Positions 1 through 7,828 of a stretch of DNA of 64,000 nt are shown here, one piece after another; position 1 is the stretch's first letter, and every line of letters begins with the position of its first letter. Made by a program: the position numbers and the translations under genes. Source of the stretch: Mucilaginibacter pankratovii. GTDB lineage: Bacteria; Bacteroidota; Bacteroidia; Sphingobacteriales; Sphingobacteriaceae. The notes below the pieces were generated by a model. The model was not told the DNA's origin and made no database searches. It worked only from the letters and a program-made list of their open reading frames with translations. The stretch spans positions 124,001 to 188,000 of the forward strand of contig NZ_JACWMY010000003.1 in assembly GCF_014773265.1 (NCBI RefSeq). The letters are read 5' to 3'.

Positions 1-1146
1 GTGCTTAACGCCGGCTCGCGCGATGAAACGCCAAGCAAAGAAGGTTTGGCGCACTTTATCGAACACCTGCTGTTTAAGGAAACCGAGCGCCGCAGCACCA
101 ACCAGATCCTTAACCGGCTGGAGCTGGTGGGTGCCGACCTGAACGCCTATACCACCAAAGAGTACACCTGCATCCATGCATCTTTACTAAAACAGCATTT
201 GGAGCGCGCGGTAGATCTTTTTGAGGACATCCTCTTCCACTCTACCTTCCCCGAGGAGGAAATGGAGAAAGAGCGCGGGGTAATACTGGACGAGATCTCC
301 AGCTACCTGGACCAGCCCGAAGAAGCCATTCAGGACGATTTTGAGGAGCTTTTGTTTAAAGGGCACCCCATAGGCAACAATATACTGGGCACGCCCGAAA
401 GCGTTGCCGCCATCAACGGGGAGGATATTAAACAATTCATGCTCGCCAATAACAACACGCACCAAATGGTATTTGCCGTGTATGGCGATTACGATTTTAA
501 GAAGCTGGTAAAGCTTTGCGAAAAGTATTTTGGCGGCGTGCCCGAGAATACCAATCAAAAGAACCGTATTGCGCCTTCACCGATAAAGGGCGGGCACCAT
601 ATTATCCAAAAGCCCATCTCGCAAACGCATTGCGTACTGGGCAGCCGCGCCTACCCATCGGCACATCAAAATAAATATGGCTTGCTGCTGCTCAACAACC
701 TGCTGGGCGGCATGGGCATGAGCAACCGCCTTAACCTGGAGATCCGCGAGAAATACGGCATCGCGTACACCATCGAGAGCAATTACACTTCGCTTACCGA
801 TACGGGCATCTTTTCCATTTACTTTGGTACTGATGCCGAGAAAGCAGAGAAAGCGCTTAAGCTGGTGCATAAGGAATTAAAAAAGCTGCGCGATAATACC
901 ATCGGTACCATCCAGCTGAAGCAGGCCAAGGAGAAATTTATAGGGCAGATAGCACTGGCCGAAGAAAGCCGTATGAGCCTCATCATCAGTATGGCCAAAA
1001 GCCTGCTCGATTTTAACCACATCGATTCGCTGGAGGATATCTTCGCTAAAATAAATGCCGTTACGGCCGAACAATTATTAGAAATAAGCAATGAAATTTT
1101 TGATAATGACGGTATGATAACCTTATTATTTGAGCCTAAACAGTAA
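1..1146 (+). CDS. M16 family zinc peptidase, 5' end cut off by the window
   Basis: A peptidase of the pitrilysin/insulinase M16 family. The inverted zinc motif HFIEH is at visible residues 18-22 (zinc ligands H18 and H22, catalytic E21). The third ligand is probably E98 in ERGVILDEI, the expected 76 residues downstream. The C-terminal half (from about residue 190) is the second, inactive-type M16 fold. Family members of this size (about 410 residues) usually have some 30 residues before HxxEH, including the first beta strand with NG-L, so the real start lies upstream of base 1 and the GTG at base 1 is only an internal codon. Such single-domain bacterial M16 proteins degrade peptides, often as dimers. 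Deformylase follows 18 bases after the stop but has its own -7 box. Confidence 0.93.
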   Translation: MLNAGSRDETPSKEGLAHFIEHLLFKETERRSTNQILNRLELVGADLNAYTTKEYTCIHASLLKQHLERAVDLFEDILFHSTFPEEEMEKERGVILDEISSYLDQPEEAIQDDFEELLFKGHPIGNNILGTPESVAAINGEDIKQFMLANNNTHQMVFAVYGDYDFKKLVKLCEKYFGGVPENTNQKNRIAPSPIKGGHHIIQKPISQTHCVLGSRAYPSAHQNKYGLLLLNNLLGGMGMSNRLNLEIREKYGIAYTIESNYTSLTDTGIFSIYFGTDAEKAEKALKLVHKELKKLRDNTIGTIQLKQAKEKFIGQIALAEESRMSLIISMAKSLLDFNHIDSLEDIFAKINAVTAEQLLEISNEIFDNDGMITLLFEPKQ

Positions 1147-1152
1147 ATCCCT

Positions 1153-1160
1153 TATTTTTG
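1153..1160 (+). promoter_or_regulatory. Bacteroidota -7 promoter box (TATTTTTG) for def
   Basis: The octamer TATTTTTG fits the Bacteroidota housekeeping -7 consensus TAnnTTTG and ends four bases before the def ATG at 1165, which would give a very short leader. No Shine-Dalgarno sequence is present, as is usual in this phylum. The assignment rests on sequence match and position only. Confidence 0.5.
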
Positions 1161-1164
1161 CATA

Positions 1165-1737
1165 ATGAAATATCCTATTCTAGCATACGGCGACCCGGTT
1201 TTGAGGCGTAAAGCGCCCTCTATCGAGCCGGATGAGTACCCGCATATAAAAGAACTGGTTACCAACATGTACGAAACCATGTACGCGGCACGCGGCGTAG
1301 GCCTGGCTGCCCCGCAGATAGGCATGAGCATGCGTTTGTTTGTGGTGGATGTATCTCCGTTTGATGATGAAGAACCGGAATTGGCCGGCTTTAAAAAAGC
1401 ATTCATTAATGCTACTATATTGGAAGAAACCGGCACCGAGTGGAACTTTAACGAAGGCTGCCTCAGCATCCCCGATATCCGCGAGGATGTATCACGTAAG
1501 CCGGTTATCCGCATGAGTTACTACGACGAGAACTGGAAACACCACGAAGCTACCTTTAAAGGTATGGCCGCCCGTGTGATACAACACGAGTACGACCATA
1601 TAGAAGGCAAATTGTTCACCGATAAGCTGAGCCCCCTGCGCAAGCGCATGATAGAGAAAAAACTGAACGATATTTCTAAGGGAGCCGTTGATGTGGATTA
1701 CCGCATGAAGTTCCCCGACGCGAAGAAAGGGAGGTAG
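1165..1737 (+). CDS. def: Peptide deformylase
   Basis: Removes the N-formyl group from the initiator methionine of nascent proteins; an iron or zinc hydrolase in the cytoplasm. All three family motifs are visible: GVGLAAPQ (about residues 45-52), EGCLS with metal ligand C99, and HEYDH with ligands H141 and H145 and catalytic E142. At 190 residues it is normal for the Bacteroidota form. The ATG at 1165 directly follows a TATTTTTG promoter box and gives the expected start MKYPILAYGDP. It sits 18 bases after the M16 peptidase and ends in front of a strong bidirectional hairpin. Confidence 0.97.
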   Translation: MKYPILAYGDPVLRRKAPSIEPDEYPHIKELVTNMYETMYAARGVGLAAPQIGMSMRLFVVDVSPFDDEEPELAGFKKAFINATILEETGTEWNFNEGCLSIPDIREDVSRKPVIRMSYYDENWKHHEATFKGMAARVIQHEYDHIEGKLFTDKLSPLRKRMIEKKLNDISKGAVDVDYRMKFPDAKKGR

Positions 1738-1784
1738 AGGTTAGTTGATTAGAGGTTAGGAACCCCGGATCGACCACTGACCGA

Positions 1785-1830
1785 TATAAAACAAGAAAGC
1801 CACGATACATCGTGGCTTTCTTGTTTTATA
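1785..1830. terminator. Bidirectional hairpin terminator between def and a convergent gene
   Basis: A perfect 22-bp stem with a 2-base loop, starting TATAAAACAAG and ending CTTGTTTTATA. Each strand has a T-rich run after the GC core. It lies between the stop of def (1737) and the stop of the opposing gene (1889), so it can end transcription from both sides. Confidence 0.8.
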
Positions 1831-1888
1831 AATATTTTATTCTTTCTAATCTCTACTTAACTAACCTGTAATCTCCAGCCTCTTACCC

Positions 1889-2512
1889 CTAATTCCCCTT
1901 CTTGTCCCCATCCGTAATGGATTTGATGAGGCTACCCCAGGCAAGCGGGTTGAGGAGCGGGTTGGTGATGGAATGCGAGTTAACCAGGTTTGTATGCATT
2001 TGCGACGCATTGGCCGATTGGATCTCCTGCCCGTCGCGCGGCAGCGAGGTTGTTAGCGCGGCAAGCGATGCGCGGCTGATGTTCTTGCGGGCTATCTCCA
2101 GGTCGTCGTCGGCCAGTTTTGCGGTTACAAAATCGCGGCGGAACTCGTCCGTAGTGGCCCATGGGAACACCCGGAACACCGGCAGGTTAATAATCTGTGG
2201 TTTTATTTTTATTTGCGTGGTGTAGCTTTTGTTGGCCAGGTTTGCCGGGATAACAACCGTTAGGGGCGCATAACCCACCGCGGTAAAGCTAATGGTATCC
2301 TGCTCGTGCACTACAAAAGAAAAGTAGCCGTTGTAGCTGGCAATAACCGCCGCGTTATGGTAGCTTTTATTGCTGATACTTACGTATGGCACCACCACAT
2401 TGGCGCTATCGGCATTGTAAATAACGCCGGTAAACTGCACCAAAGGTTTTTCCTTTTGGGCGAATGCCGAAAGCGATACCAACAAAAATAATATGCCTAT
2501 TAACTTCTTCAT
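1889..2512 (-). CDS. Secreted protein with carboxypeptidase-regulatory-like domain
   Basis: A 207-residue exported protein with a signal peptide (MKKLIGILFLLVSLSAFAQ). Residues about 25-95 look like the beta-sandwich domain often called CarboxypepD_reg-like in Bacteroidota: an FTGVIYNADS opening, V-VPYVSISNKS, then YNGYFSFVV and DTISFTAVGY. The remaining ~100 residues carry no motif I recognise. Such proteins are periplasmic or outer-membrane associated and share the domain with TonB-dependent receptors; the function of stand-alone copies is unknown. It converges with def across the terminator. A paralogue with the same domain starts at 61278. Confidence 0.75.
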   Translation of the reverse strand: MKKLIGILFLLVSLSAFAQKEKPLVQFTGVIYNADSANVVVPYVSISNKSYHNAAVIASYNGYFSFVVHEQDTISFTAVGYAPLTVVIPANLANKSYTTQIKIKPQIINLPVFRVFPWATTDEFRRDFVTAKLADDDLEIARKNISRASLAALTTSLPRDGQEIQSANASQMHTNLVNSHSITNPLLNPLAWGSLIKSITDGDKKGN

Positions 2513-2621
2513 TTATCTTGCGCGTATTATACTACCTGGCCTGCTTTATATTGTTTTAAAAACGGGCAGGTAAAAATACATTATTCATTTAAAGCGAATT
2601 GCTATTTAACAATTCTTAACA

Positions 2622-2900
2622 CTACCGTAAATTCTCCGGAAGCACAGCATTGGGGTCGTCAATGTCTGTTAGGTTTACAGCTTCAACACCCGTAATTTCG
2701 GGTACGGCTTTTTTAATGGCCTGTTCAATTCCCGCTTTCAGCGTCATGATGCTCATGGGGCACGATCCGCACGAGCCTAACAGCTTCAGTTTAACAACAT
2801 TTTCAGGCGTTATTTCTTCCACAGAAACGTTACCGCCATCGGCCTCCAAATAAGGGCGAATGGTATCTAACGCTGCTTCAACCTGATCTACTAAACTCAT
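2622..2900 (-). CDS. NifU-like Fe-S scaffold (Nfu C-terminal domain)
   Basis: A 92-residue protein consisting only of the Nfu domain, with cluster-binding cysteines in CGSCPMS (C44 and C47). The opening IRPYLEADGGNVSVEEI is typical of the family, which carries and transfers [4Fe-4S] clusters. It lies 27 bases downstream of the Mrp-type ATPase on the same strand, so the two are probably co-transcribed and act together in Fe-S cluster delivery. The length is complete for a single-domain Nfu. Confidence 0.93.
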   Translation of the reverse strand: MSLVDQVEAALDTIRPYLEADGGNVSVEEITPENVVKLKLLGSCGSCPMSIMTLKAGIEQAIKKAVPEITGVEAVNLTDIDDPNAVLPENLR

Positions 2901-2927
2901 TTTTACTAATTTATATACGTAAAGTTA

Positions 2928-4016
2928 TTAATTATTTGCAACATTCATAACATTTGCTTTTTCGGCATTTGCTATAGATACCTGCTGCGCTACCCTGCGG
3001 GCCATTTCCATAAAGGCAATGCTCATGCCGCCCTCTTCTTCCAATACAATTGGCTTACCGGCGTCGCCGCTATCGCTTATGCCTTTTATTAACGGAATTT
3101 CGCCTAAAAATGGCACATCAAGAGTTTGCGCCAGTTTTTGGCCGCCGCCTTGTCCAAATATATAGTACTTGTTATCTGGCAGTTCGGCAGGGGTAAAATA
3201 GCTCATGTTTTCCACAATGCCCAGTATCGGCACATTAATGGCATTCATCATAAACATGCCTATCCCCTTTTTGGCATCGGCCAGGGCCACATTCTGCGGC
3301 GTGGTTACAATAACCGCCCCCGTAACCGGGAAACTCTGCGTAACCGTTATGTGGATATCGCCGGTGCCCGGCGGCAGATCTATCACCAAATAATCCAGTT
3401 CGCCCCAGTCGGCATCGTTAAACAGCTGCTTTACCGCGGTTGATACCATTGGCCCGCGCCATGGCACCGGTTGATTGGGATCTGTAAAGAAACCTATGGA
3501 TAGCAGTTTAATGCCGTATTTCTCTATCGGTTCAATGCGTGTTTTTCCGTTTACGTTGCTGGCCAGCGGCCTGGCACCTTCCAGCCCGAACATGATGGGG
3601 ATGGATGGGCCGTAAATATCGGCGTCTATTAAACCAACTTTAGCCCCGGTTTTTGCCAAAGCCAGCGCCAGGTTTACCGATACGGTAGATTTACCCACGC
3701 CGCCCTTGCCCGATGCTACCGCGATGATGTTCTTCACCCCAGGTACGCCGGTGTTTTTTTGCGAGGTTACGCGCGAGGTCATGTTGATGCTTACCTCAAT
3801 ATCCTTACTGATGAAGTGCTTGATGGCGTTGCGGCAGGCATTCTCTATCAGTGCCTTTAAGGGGCAGGCCGGGGTGGTTAGTATTACCGAAAAGCTTAAT
3901 TTGCTGCCATCGATAACAATATCCTGTATCATATTAAGCGTCACCAGGTCCTTTTTAAGGTCGGGTTCCTCTACGTTGCCGAGGGCTTGTAATACTTGTT
4001 GCTGGGTAATTTCCAT
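2928..4016 (-). CDS. Mrp/NBP35-family Fe-S carrier ATPase
   Basis: A P-loop ATPase of the Mrp/ApbC group that binds and transfers Fe-S clusters. Residues about 5-80 form a MIP18/DUF59 domain; the deviant Walker A GKGGVGKST is at residues 103-111, followed by DADIYGPSIPIMFGL and LVIDLPPGTGDIHIT. A longer reading frame starts at 4076, but the ATG at 4016 (MEITQQQVLQ) is preferred because the DUF59 homology starts there and the extra 20 residues resemble nothing in the family. Mature length is 362 residues. It heads a two-gene unit with the Nfu scaffold. It could supply clusters to enzymes such as NadA (45.3 kb), but that link is inference. Confidence 0.95.
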   Translation of the reverse strand: MEITQQQVLQALGNVEEPDLKKDLVTLNMIQDIVIDGSKLSFSVILTTPACPLKALIENACRNAIKHFISKDIEVSINMTSRVTSQKNTGVPGVKNIIAVASGKGGVGKSTVSVNLALALAKTGAKVGLIDADIYGPSIPIMFGLEGARPLASNVNGKTRIEPIEKYGIKLLSIGFFTDPNQPVPWRGPMVSTAVKQLFNDADWGELDYLVIDLPPGTGDIHITVTQSFPVTGAVIVTTPQNVALADAKKGIGMFMMNAINVPILGIVENMSYFTPAELPDNKYYIFGQGGGQKLAQTLDVPFLGEIPLIKGISDSGDAGKPIVLEEEGGMSIAFMEMARRVAQQVSIANAEKANVMNVANN

Positions 4017-4139
4017 ATTTATCTGTGTACAAAAATACGAAAACAGGGAGCGTGTAGCGTTTGTTAAGAAAAACAATTTGCTGTAACTAAGCGTTGCAGC
4101 GCATTATATTTAGTTTAGTTTTGAAATAAAATTTCTCAA

Positions 4140-6401
4140 ATGCGCCGTATCCATCCTAAATATATCCGTATTGCAGGTATTGTAGTTGCTGTTTTAGTGG
4201 TTCTCCTGCTTATCGGTGGTGTTGTTGCCTATTCCAAGCGGGAAGCTATCCTGCAATCTGCTATCAGCAAAGCTAAAGCAAAAGCAAAAAGGGATTATAA
4301 TTTAGATGTAAAAATAGGTTCGGCACGTTTTACAGGGCTGGCCACCGTGGCTTTTACCGATATATCTGTAGTGCCTTACCAGCGCGATAGCCTCCTGTCT
4401 GTCAAAACGTTCAGCGTAAGTGTTAAGATCCTCCCTATCATTTTTGGTACTATTAAGCTGGGCGATGTGGTGCTGCAAAACGGCCATCTGAACCTTACCA
4501 GCAAAAAGGGCGTTAAAAACTTCGATTTTCTGTTCAAAAAGAAAAAAGACAGTACCCAAACCAGCCATAAACTAAACCTGGCGGACCTTACCGACAACCT
4601 CATTAACGAGGTGCTTTATAAGATCCCGGATAATCTTTCGCTTAATAACTTCCTGGTATCGGGTGCCGACGATAGCACCCGCATTACCATGCTGGCCAAA
4701 TCGGCCGTTATTAAAGAAGGCCAGCTTAGCTCAACCATTTTGGTGAACGATGGGTTGGCGGCTTCTACCTGGCACTTTGATGGTAAAATGCACCCCTCAG
4801 ATAAAGATATCGATATACGCCTGTATGCCGACGGCAAAAAAGTAGAGTTGCCCATCATCGAGAAGAAATTTAAGGTGAGACTGAATTTTGATACGCTGAC
4901 CACCAAGCTTACCAAAGTAAAAAGCAGCGACGGCGAGACACAGATCTTTACCTATTGTGCCGTGCGTAATTTGCTGATAAACCATGCCGGCCTCTCCACC
5001 AAAGATATTGTGGTGCCCAATGGGTCGATAGATGCCAACTTTTTTGTGGGCGCTAACTATTTATCGCTTGATAGTTCTTCGGTTATCCATTTAAAAAAGA
5101 TCACCGCCAACCCTTTCCTTAAGTATACGCTAAACCCGGTTAAGATCTATGAGATGAAGATCCACACCGGCTGGGTGAACGCGCAGGATGTTTTTGATTC
5201 GTTCCCTACCGGGATGTTCGAATCGCTGGAAGGGATGCAGGTTGCCGGGAAGCTGAACTACAACCTCAACTTCTTTATGAACTCGGCCCATGTAGACGAC
5301 CTGCTGTTTGATTCGCGGCTGGATAACCAGGGCTTCCGTATTGTTAAATTTGGCAAAACCGATTTCAACAAGCTGAATAAAACATTCGTATACACGCCTT
5401 ATGAAAACGGCAAACCCATGTCGCCGCATACTATCGGCCCCGAAAACCCGGAGTTTACGCCCCTGGAAGATATCTCGCCAGATCTGCGCAACGCGGTAAT
5501 GACGGCCGAAGACCCCTCCTTTTACCGTAACAAGGGTTTTGTGGATGAATCTATCCGTAAATCCCTGGCTACAGATTTTAAGACCAAGAAATTTACCCGC
5601 GGCGGCAGCACCATATCCATGCAGCTGATCAAGAACGCGTTTTTGGTGCGGAGTAAAACCCTGTCGCGCAAAATAGAAGAGATTCTTATTGTGTGGATCA
5701 TCGAGAACACCCGCCTGATGAGCAAGAACCGCATGCTGGAGGTGTATTTTAACATTATAGAGTGGGGCCGCAATATTTATGGTATCGGCGAAGCCTCGCA
5801 TTACTATTTCGGCAAATCGCCATCGGAACTTACGCTCGGCGAGAGTATTTTCCTGGCCAGTATAGTACCCCGCCCAAAAGCCGGGCTATACTCCTTCCAG
5901 CCCGACGGCACACTACGGCCAGGGCTACACGGATACTTTAACCTTATTGGCCGGCTGATGGCAGGCAAAGGCCTTACCCAGCGGGATACCAACGCCTATG
6001 GCTTTTACAGTGTGAGACTGAAAGAGAGCCTGCGCAGGCAAATGGCGCCTATAGATACAGCGGTTGTTGATAGCCTGATGCAACAGGGCGGCGAAAATAC
6101 CGGCGTGGGTGTAGAAGCACCCGTATACGAAGAGCCAAAACGACCAAATTTCTTCCAGCGGCTATTAGGTAAAAAGGATACCAGCCAGGCCGCCAAGGTA
6201 GAAGAGAAGATAAAAGAAACCAACGAGATGATAAAAACCCGCATCAAACAAGAAATTGAAGCGATGAAAACGGACTATAAACTCAAGATGGATAACGTAG
6301 ATACCGCCGGGCGCACCAAAAAAGAGGTGAAGGAGGAAAAGAAACGGCTGAAGCAGGAGATGAAGGATAAGGAAAAAGAAATGAAAAGCCGGATGCCGTA
6401 A
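4140..6401 (+). CDS. AsmA-like / GT51 peptidoglycan glycosyltransferase fusion
   Basis: A 753-residue protein. It has one N-terminal membrane anchor (residues about 10-30), then an AsmA-like region (about 35-400) with features such as LDVKIGSARFTG and LGDVVLQNGHLNL, then a GT51 transglycosylase domain. The GT51 motifs are EDPSFYRNKG (catalytic-type E457), RGGSTISMQL (from R487) and the segments YFNIIEWG and FGKSPSEL. No transpeptidase motifs (SxxK, KTG) follow; instead the last ~100 residues are a charged, Lys/Glu-rich coiled coil. This predicts a monofunctional lipid II polymerase facing the periplasm, linked to a domain otherwise found in lipid-transport and envelope proteins. It is transcribed alone, divergent from mrp. 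Confidence 0.88.
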   Translation: MRRIHPKYIRIAGIVVAVLVVLLLIGGVVAYSKREAILQSAISKAKAKAKRDYNLDVKIGSARFTGLATVAFTDISVVPYQRDSLLSVKTFSVSVKILPIIFGTIKLGDVVLQNGHLNLTSKKGVKNFDFLFKKKKDSTQTSHKLNLADLTDNLINEVLYKIPDNLSLNNFLVSGADDSTRITMLAKSAVIKEGQLSSTILVNDGLAASTWHFDGKMHPSDKDIDIRLYADGKKVELPIIEKKFKVRLNFDTLTTKLTKVKSSDGETQIFTYCAVRNLLINHAGLSTKDIVVPNGSIDANFFVGANYLSLDSSSVIHLKKITANPFLKYTLNPVKIYEMKIHTGWVNAQDVFDSFPTGMFESLEGMQVAGKLNYNLNFFMNSAHVDDLLFDSRLDNQGFRIVKFGKTDFNKLNKTFVYTPYENGKPMSPHTIGPENPEFTPLEDISPDLRNAVMTAEDPSFYRNKGFVDESIRKSLATDFKTKKFTRGGSTISMQLIKNAFLVRSKTLSRKIEEILIVWIIENTRLMSKNRMLEVYFNIIEWGRNIYGIGEASHYYFGKSPSELTLGESIFLASIVPRPKAGLYSFQPDGTLRPGLHGYFNLIGRLMAGKGLTQRDTNAYGFYSVRLKESLRRQMAPIDTAVVDSLMQQGGENTGVGVEAPVYEEPKRPNFFQRLLGKKDTSQAAKVEEKIKETNEMIKTRIKQEIEAMKTDYKLKMDNVDTAGRTKKEVKEEKKRLKQEMKDKEKEMKSRMP

Positions 6402-6517
6402 GGCGGTATTGTCATCTTAAACTATAATTGACTACCATATTAGTCGCCTTTACTTAAGGGTGACGAATTTAAATGTTTAAACACTCATTTTTGAGCAACA
6501 TTTAAAACGAAACTAAC

Positions 6518-7147
6518 ATGTCAATTATAGATAAATTAAAATGGCGCTACGCCACCAAAAAATTCGATACCAATAAAAAACTTTCGGCAGAGCAATTAGA
6601 TGAGTTGCTGGAAGCAGTTCAGTTAGCCCCATCCTCTTACGGCTTACAGCATTACAAGGTGCTGGTGATAGAAAATGCCGAAGTACGTACGAAACTACGT
6701 GAAGCCGCTTATGGCCAGCCGCAAATTACAGATGCATCGCAGCTGATCGTATTCGCTGCCGAAACCAATATAGATGAGGGGTACGTAAAAAACTTTGTAG
6801 ATTTGATAGCAGATACCCGCAATGTACCCCGTGAAAGCCTTGTAGGTTTGGAAGGCATGTTAGTGGGCGCAATAAATGGCCGTACACCAGAGCAACGCCT
6901 GCTGTGGGCGCAAAAGCAAGCGTATATCGCGCTTGGTGTTTTGGTTGCCGCCGCAGCCGACCTGGGTATTGATGCCGGGCCGATGGAAGGTTTCGATCCC
7001 GCTAAGTTTGATGAGATCCTGGGACTGAAAGAAAAAGGGCTGACAGCAACCGTTATCGCGGCAGTAGGCTTCCGCGCCGATGACGACCATTTCAGCAAGC
7101 TGATAAAAGTACGCCGGCCCAAAAAAGAATTGTTCATCCATATCTAA
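6518..7147 (+). CDS. Nitroreductase-family NAD(P)H-dependent oxidoreductase
   Basis: A 209-residue FMN-dependent reductase of the nitroreductase fold. Family features are MSIIDKLKWRYATKKFD at the start, the LLEAVQLAPSSYGLQHYKV segment, and the C-terminal VIAAVGFRADDD with KVRRPKKELF. It resembles the NfsB-like group that reduces nitroaromatics or quinones as a homodimer; the natural substrate cannot be read from sequence. Single gene, followed by a terminator hairpin at 7201. Confidence 0.9.
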   Translation: MSIIDKLKWRYATKKFDTNKKLSAEQLDELLEAVQLAPSSYGLQHYKVLVIENAEVRTKLREAAYGQPQITDASQLIVFAAETNIDEGYVKNFVDLIADTRNVPRESLVGLEGMLVGAINGRTPEQRLLWAQKQAYIALGVLVAAAADLGIDAGPMEGFDPAKFDEILGLKEKGLTATVIAAVGFRADDDHFSKLIKVRRPKKELFIHI

Positions 7148-7200
7148 AAATCCCCGGGGGATTTTAGACCGTAAGCAACTTTTTTTCAGGCTTCCATTTA

Positions 7201-7243
7201 AGGGATAAAAGCGCATTCAAAAGCGCATTTTTATCCCTTTTTT
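7201..7243 (+). terminator. Rho-independent terminator after the nitroreductase gene
   Basis: AGGGATAAAA pairs with TTTTATCCCT around an inner GCGC-containing loop, followed by TTTTTT on the plus strand. A second imperfect hairpin around CCCCGGGGG (7143-7168) precedes it directly after the stop codon. Confidence 0.7.
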
Positions 7244-7395
7244 GTGTTTATTATTGCAAAAACACGGAGATTTTCGCACATGTTTTTAGCCCGAATATGG
7301 CTGGGAAACAGCGTCCAATTTTCCTCCAGCAAAAAAAGTTTCATGAAAGTTAATTATCGGCATGGGCTTTGTATAACTATCTGAAATACATAGCC

Positions 7396-7761
7396 ATGAA
7401 CAAGAGGATATTAATAGTAGACGATAATGAGCTCATCACCGAGATAATGAGCTATATACTAACCAACAACGGCTACGATGTAACTACTCTGAATACCGGC
7501 TACAACGTTGTTGCCCAAATAAACCTAACCCTGCCTCACCTGGTTATTATGGATATAACGTTGCCCGGGGTAGACGGAAGGGATATTTGCCGTATCATCA
7601 AGCATAATAAAGCCACTAAAAATCTGCCGGTTATCATCTGCTCGGGCAATGATGATATCGAATTGGCCCTGAAACAAGAAGGCCCGCCGAATGATATACT
7701 GCCCAAACCCTTTGATATGACCGTATTGCTCAACAAAGTAGAATACCAGTTAGCGGCGTGA
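7396..7761 (+). CDS. Stand-alone response-regulator receiver protein
   Basis: A 121-residue receiver domain with no output domain. The acidic pocket is DD at residues 9-10, the phospho-acceptor is D53 in VIMDITLPG, and the conserved Lys is in ILPKPFD. The start at 7396 (MNKRILIVDD) is chosen over an in-frame ATG 27 bases upstream because it matches the receiver fold. Proteins like this act by phosphorelay or by binding a partner. No histidine kinase is adjacent; the two kinases at 15.9 and 18.1 kb are candidates only by proximity. Confidence 0.9.
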   Translation: MNKRILIVDDNELITEIMSYILTNNGYDVTTLNTGYNVVAQINLTLPHLVIMDITLPGVDGRDICRIIKHNKATKNLPVIICSGNDDIELALKQEGPPNDILPKPFDMTVLLNKVEYQLAA

Positions 7762-7780
7762 TTCCGCCTTGTGTCCTTAT

Positions 7781-7819
7781 AAAAAAAGGGAGCCCCGGCA
7801 CAATCGGGGCTCCCTTTTT
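7781..7819. terminator. Bidirectional terminator between receiver gene and blaR1-like gene
   Basis: A stem GGGAGCCCCG / CGGGGCTCCC with a 7-base loop, flanked by an A-run on the left and a T-run on the right, so it works on both strands. It lies between two convergent genes. Confidence 0.85.
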
Positions 7820-7828
7820 GCTGTATAG

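Noticed and set aside
1..3. GTG at base 1 as the true start of the M16 peptidase
   Set aside because: Only 17 residues would precede HxxEH, while the family needs about 30 more; the gene is cut by the window edge.
5130..5801. Long minus-strand frame (223 codons) opposite the GT51 domain
   Set aside because: Fully inside a well-supported gene, no motif, no start context; a shadow frame.
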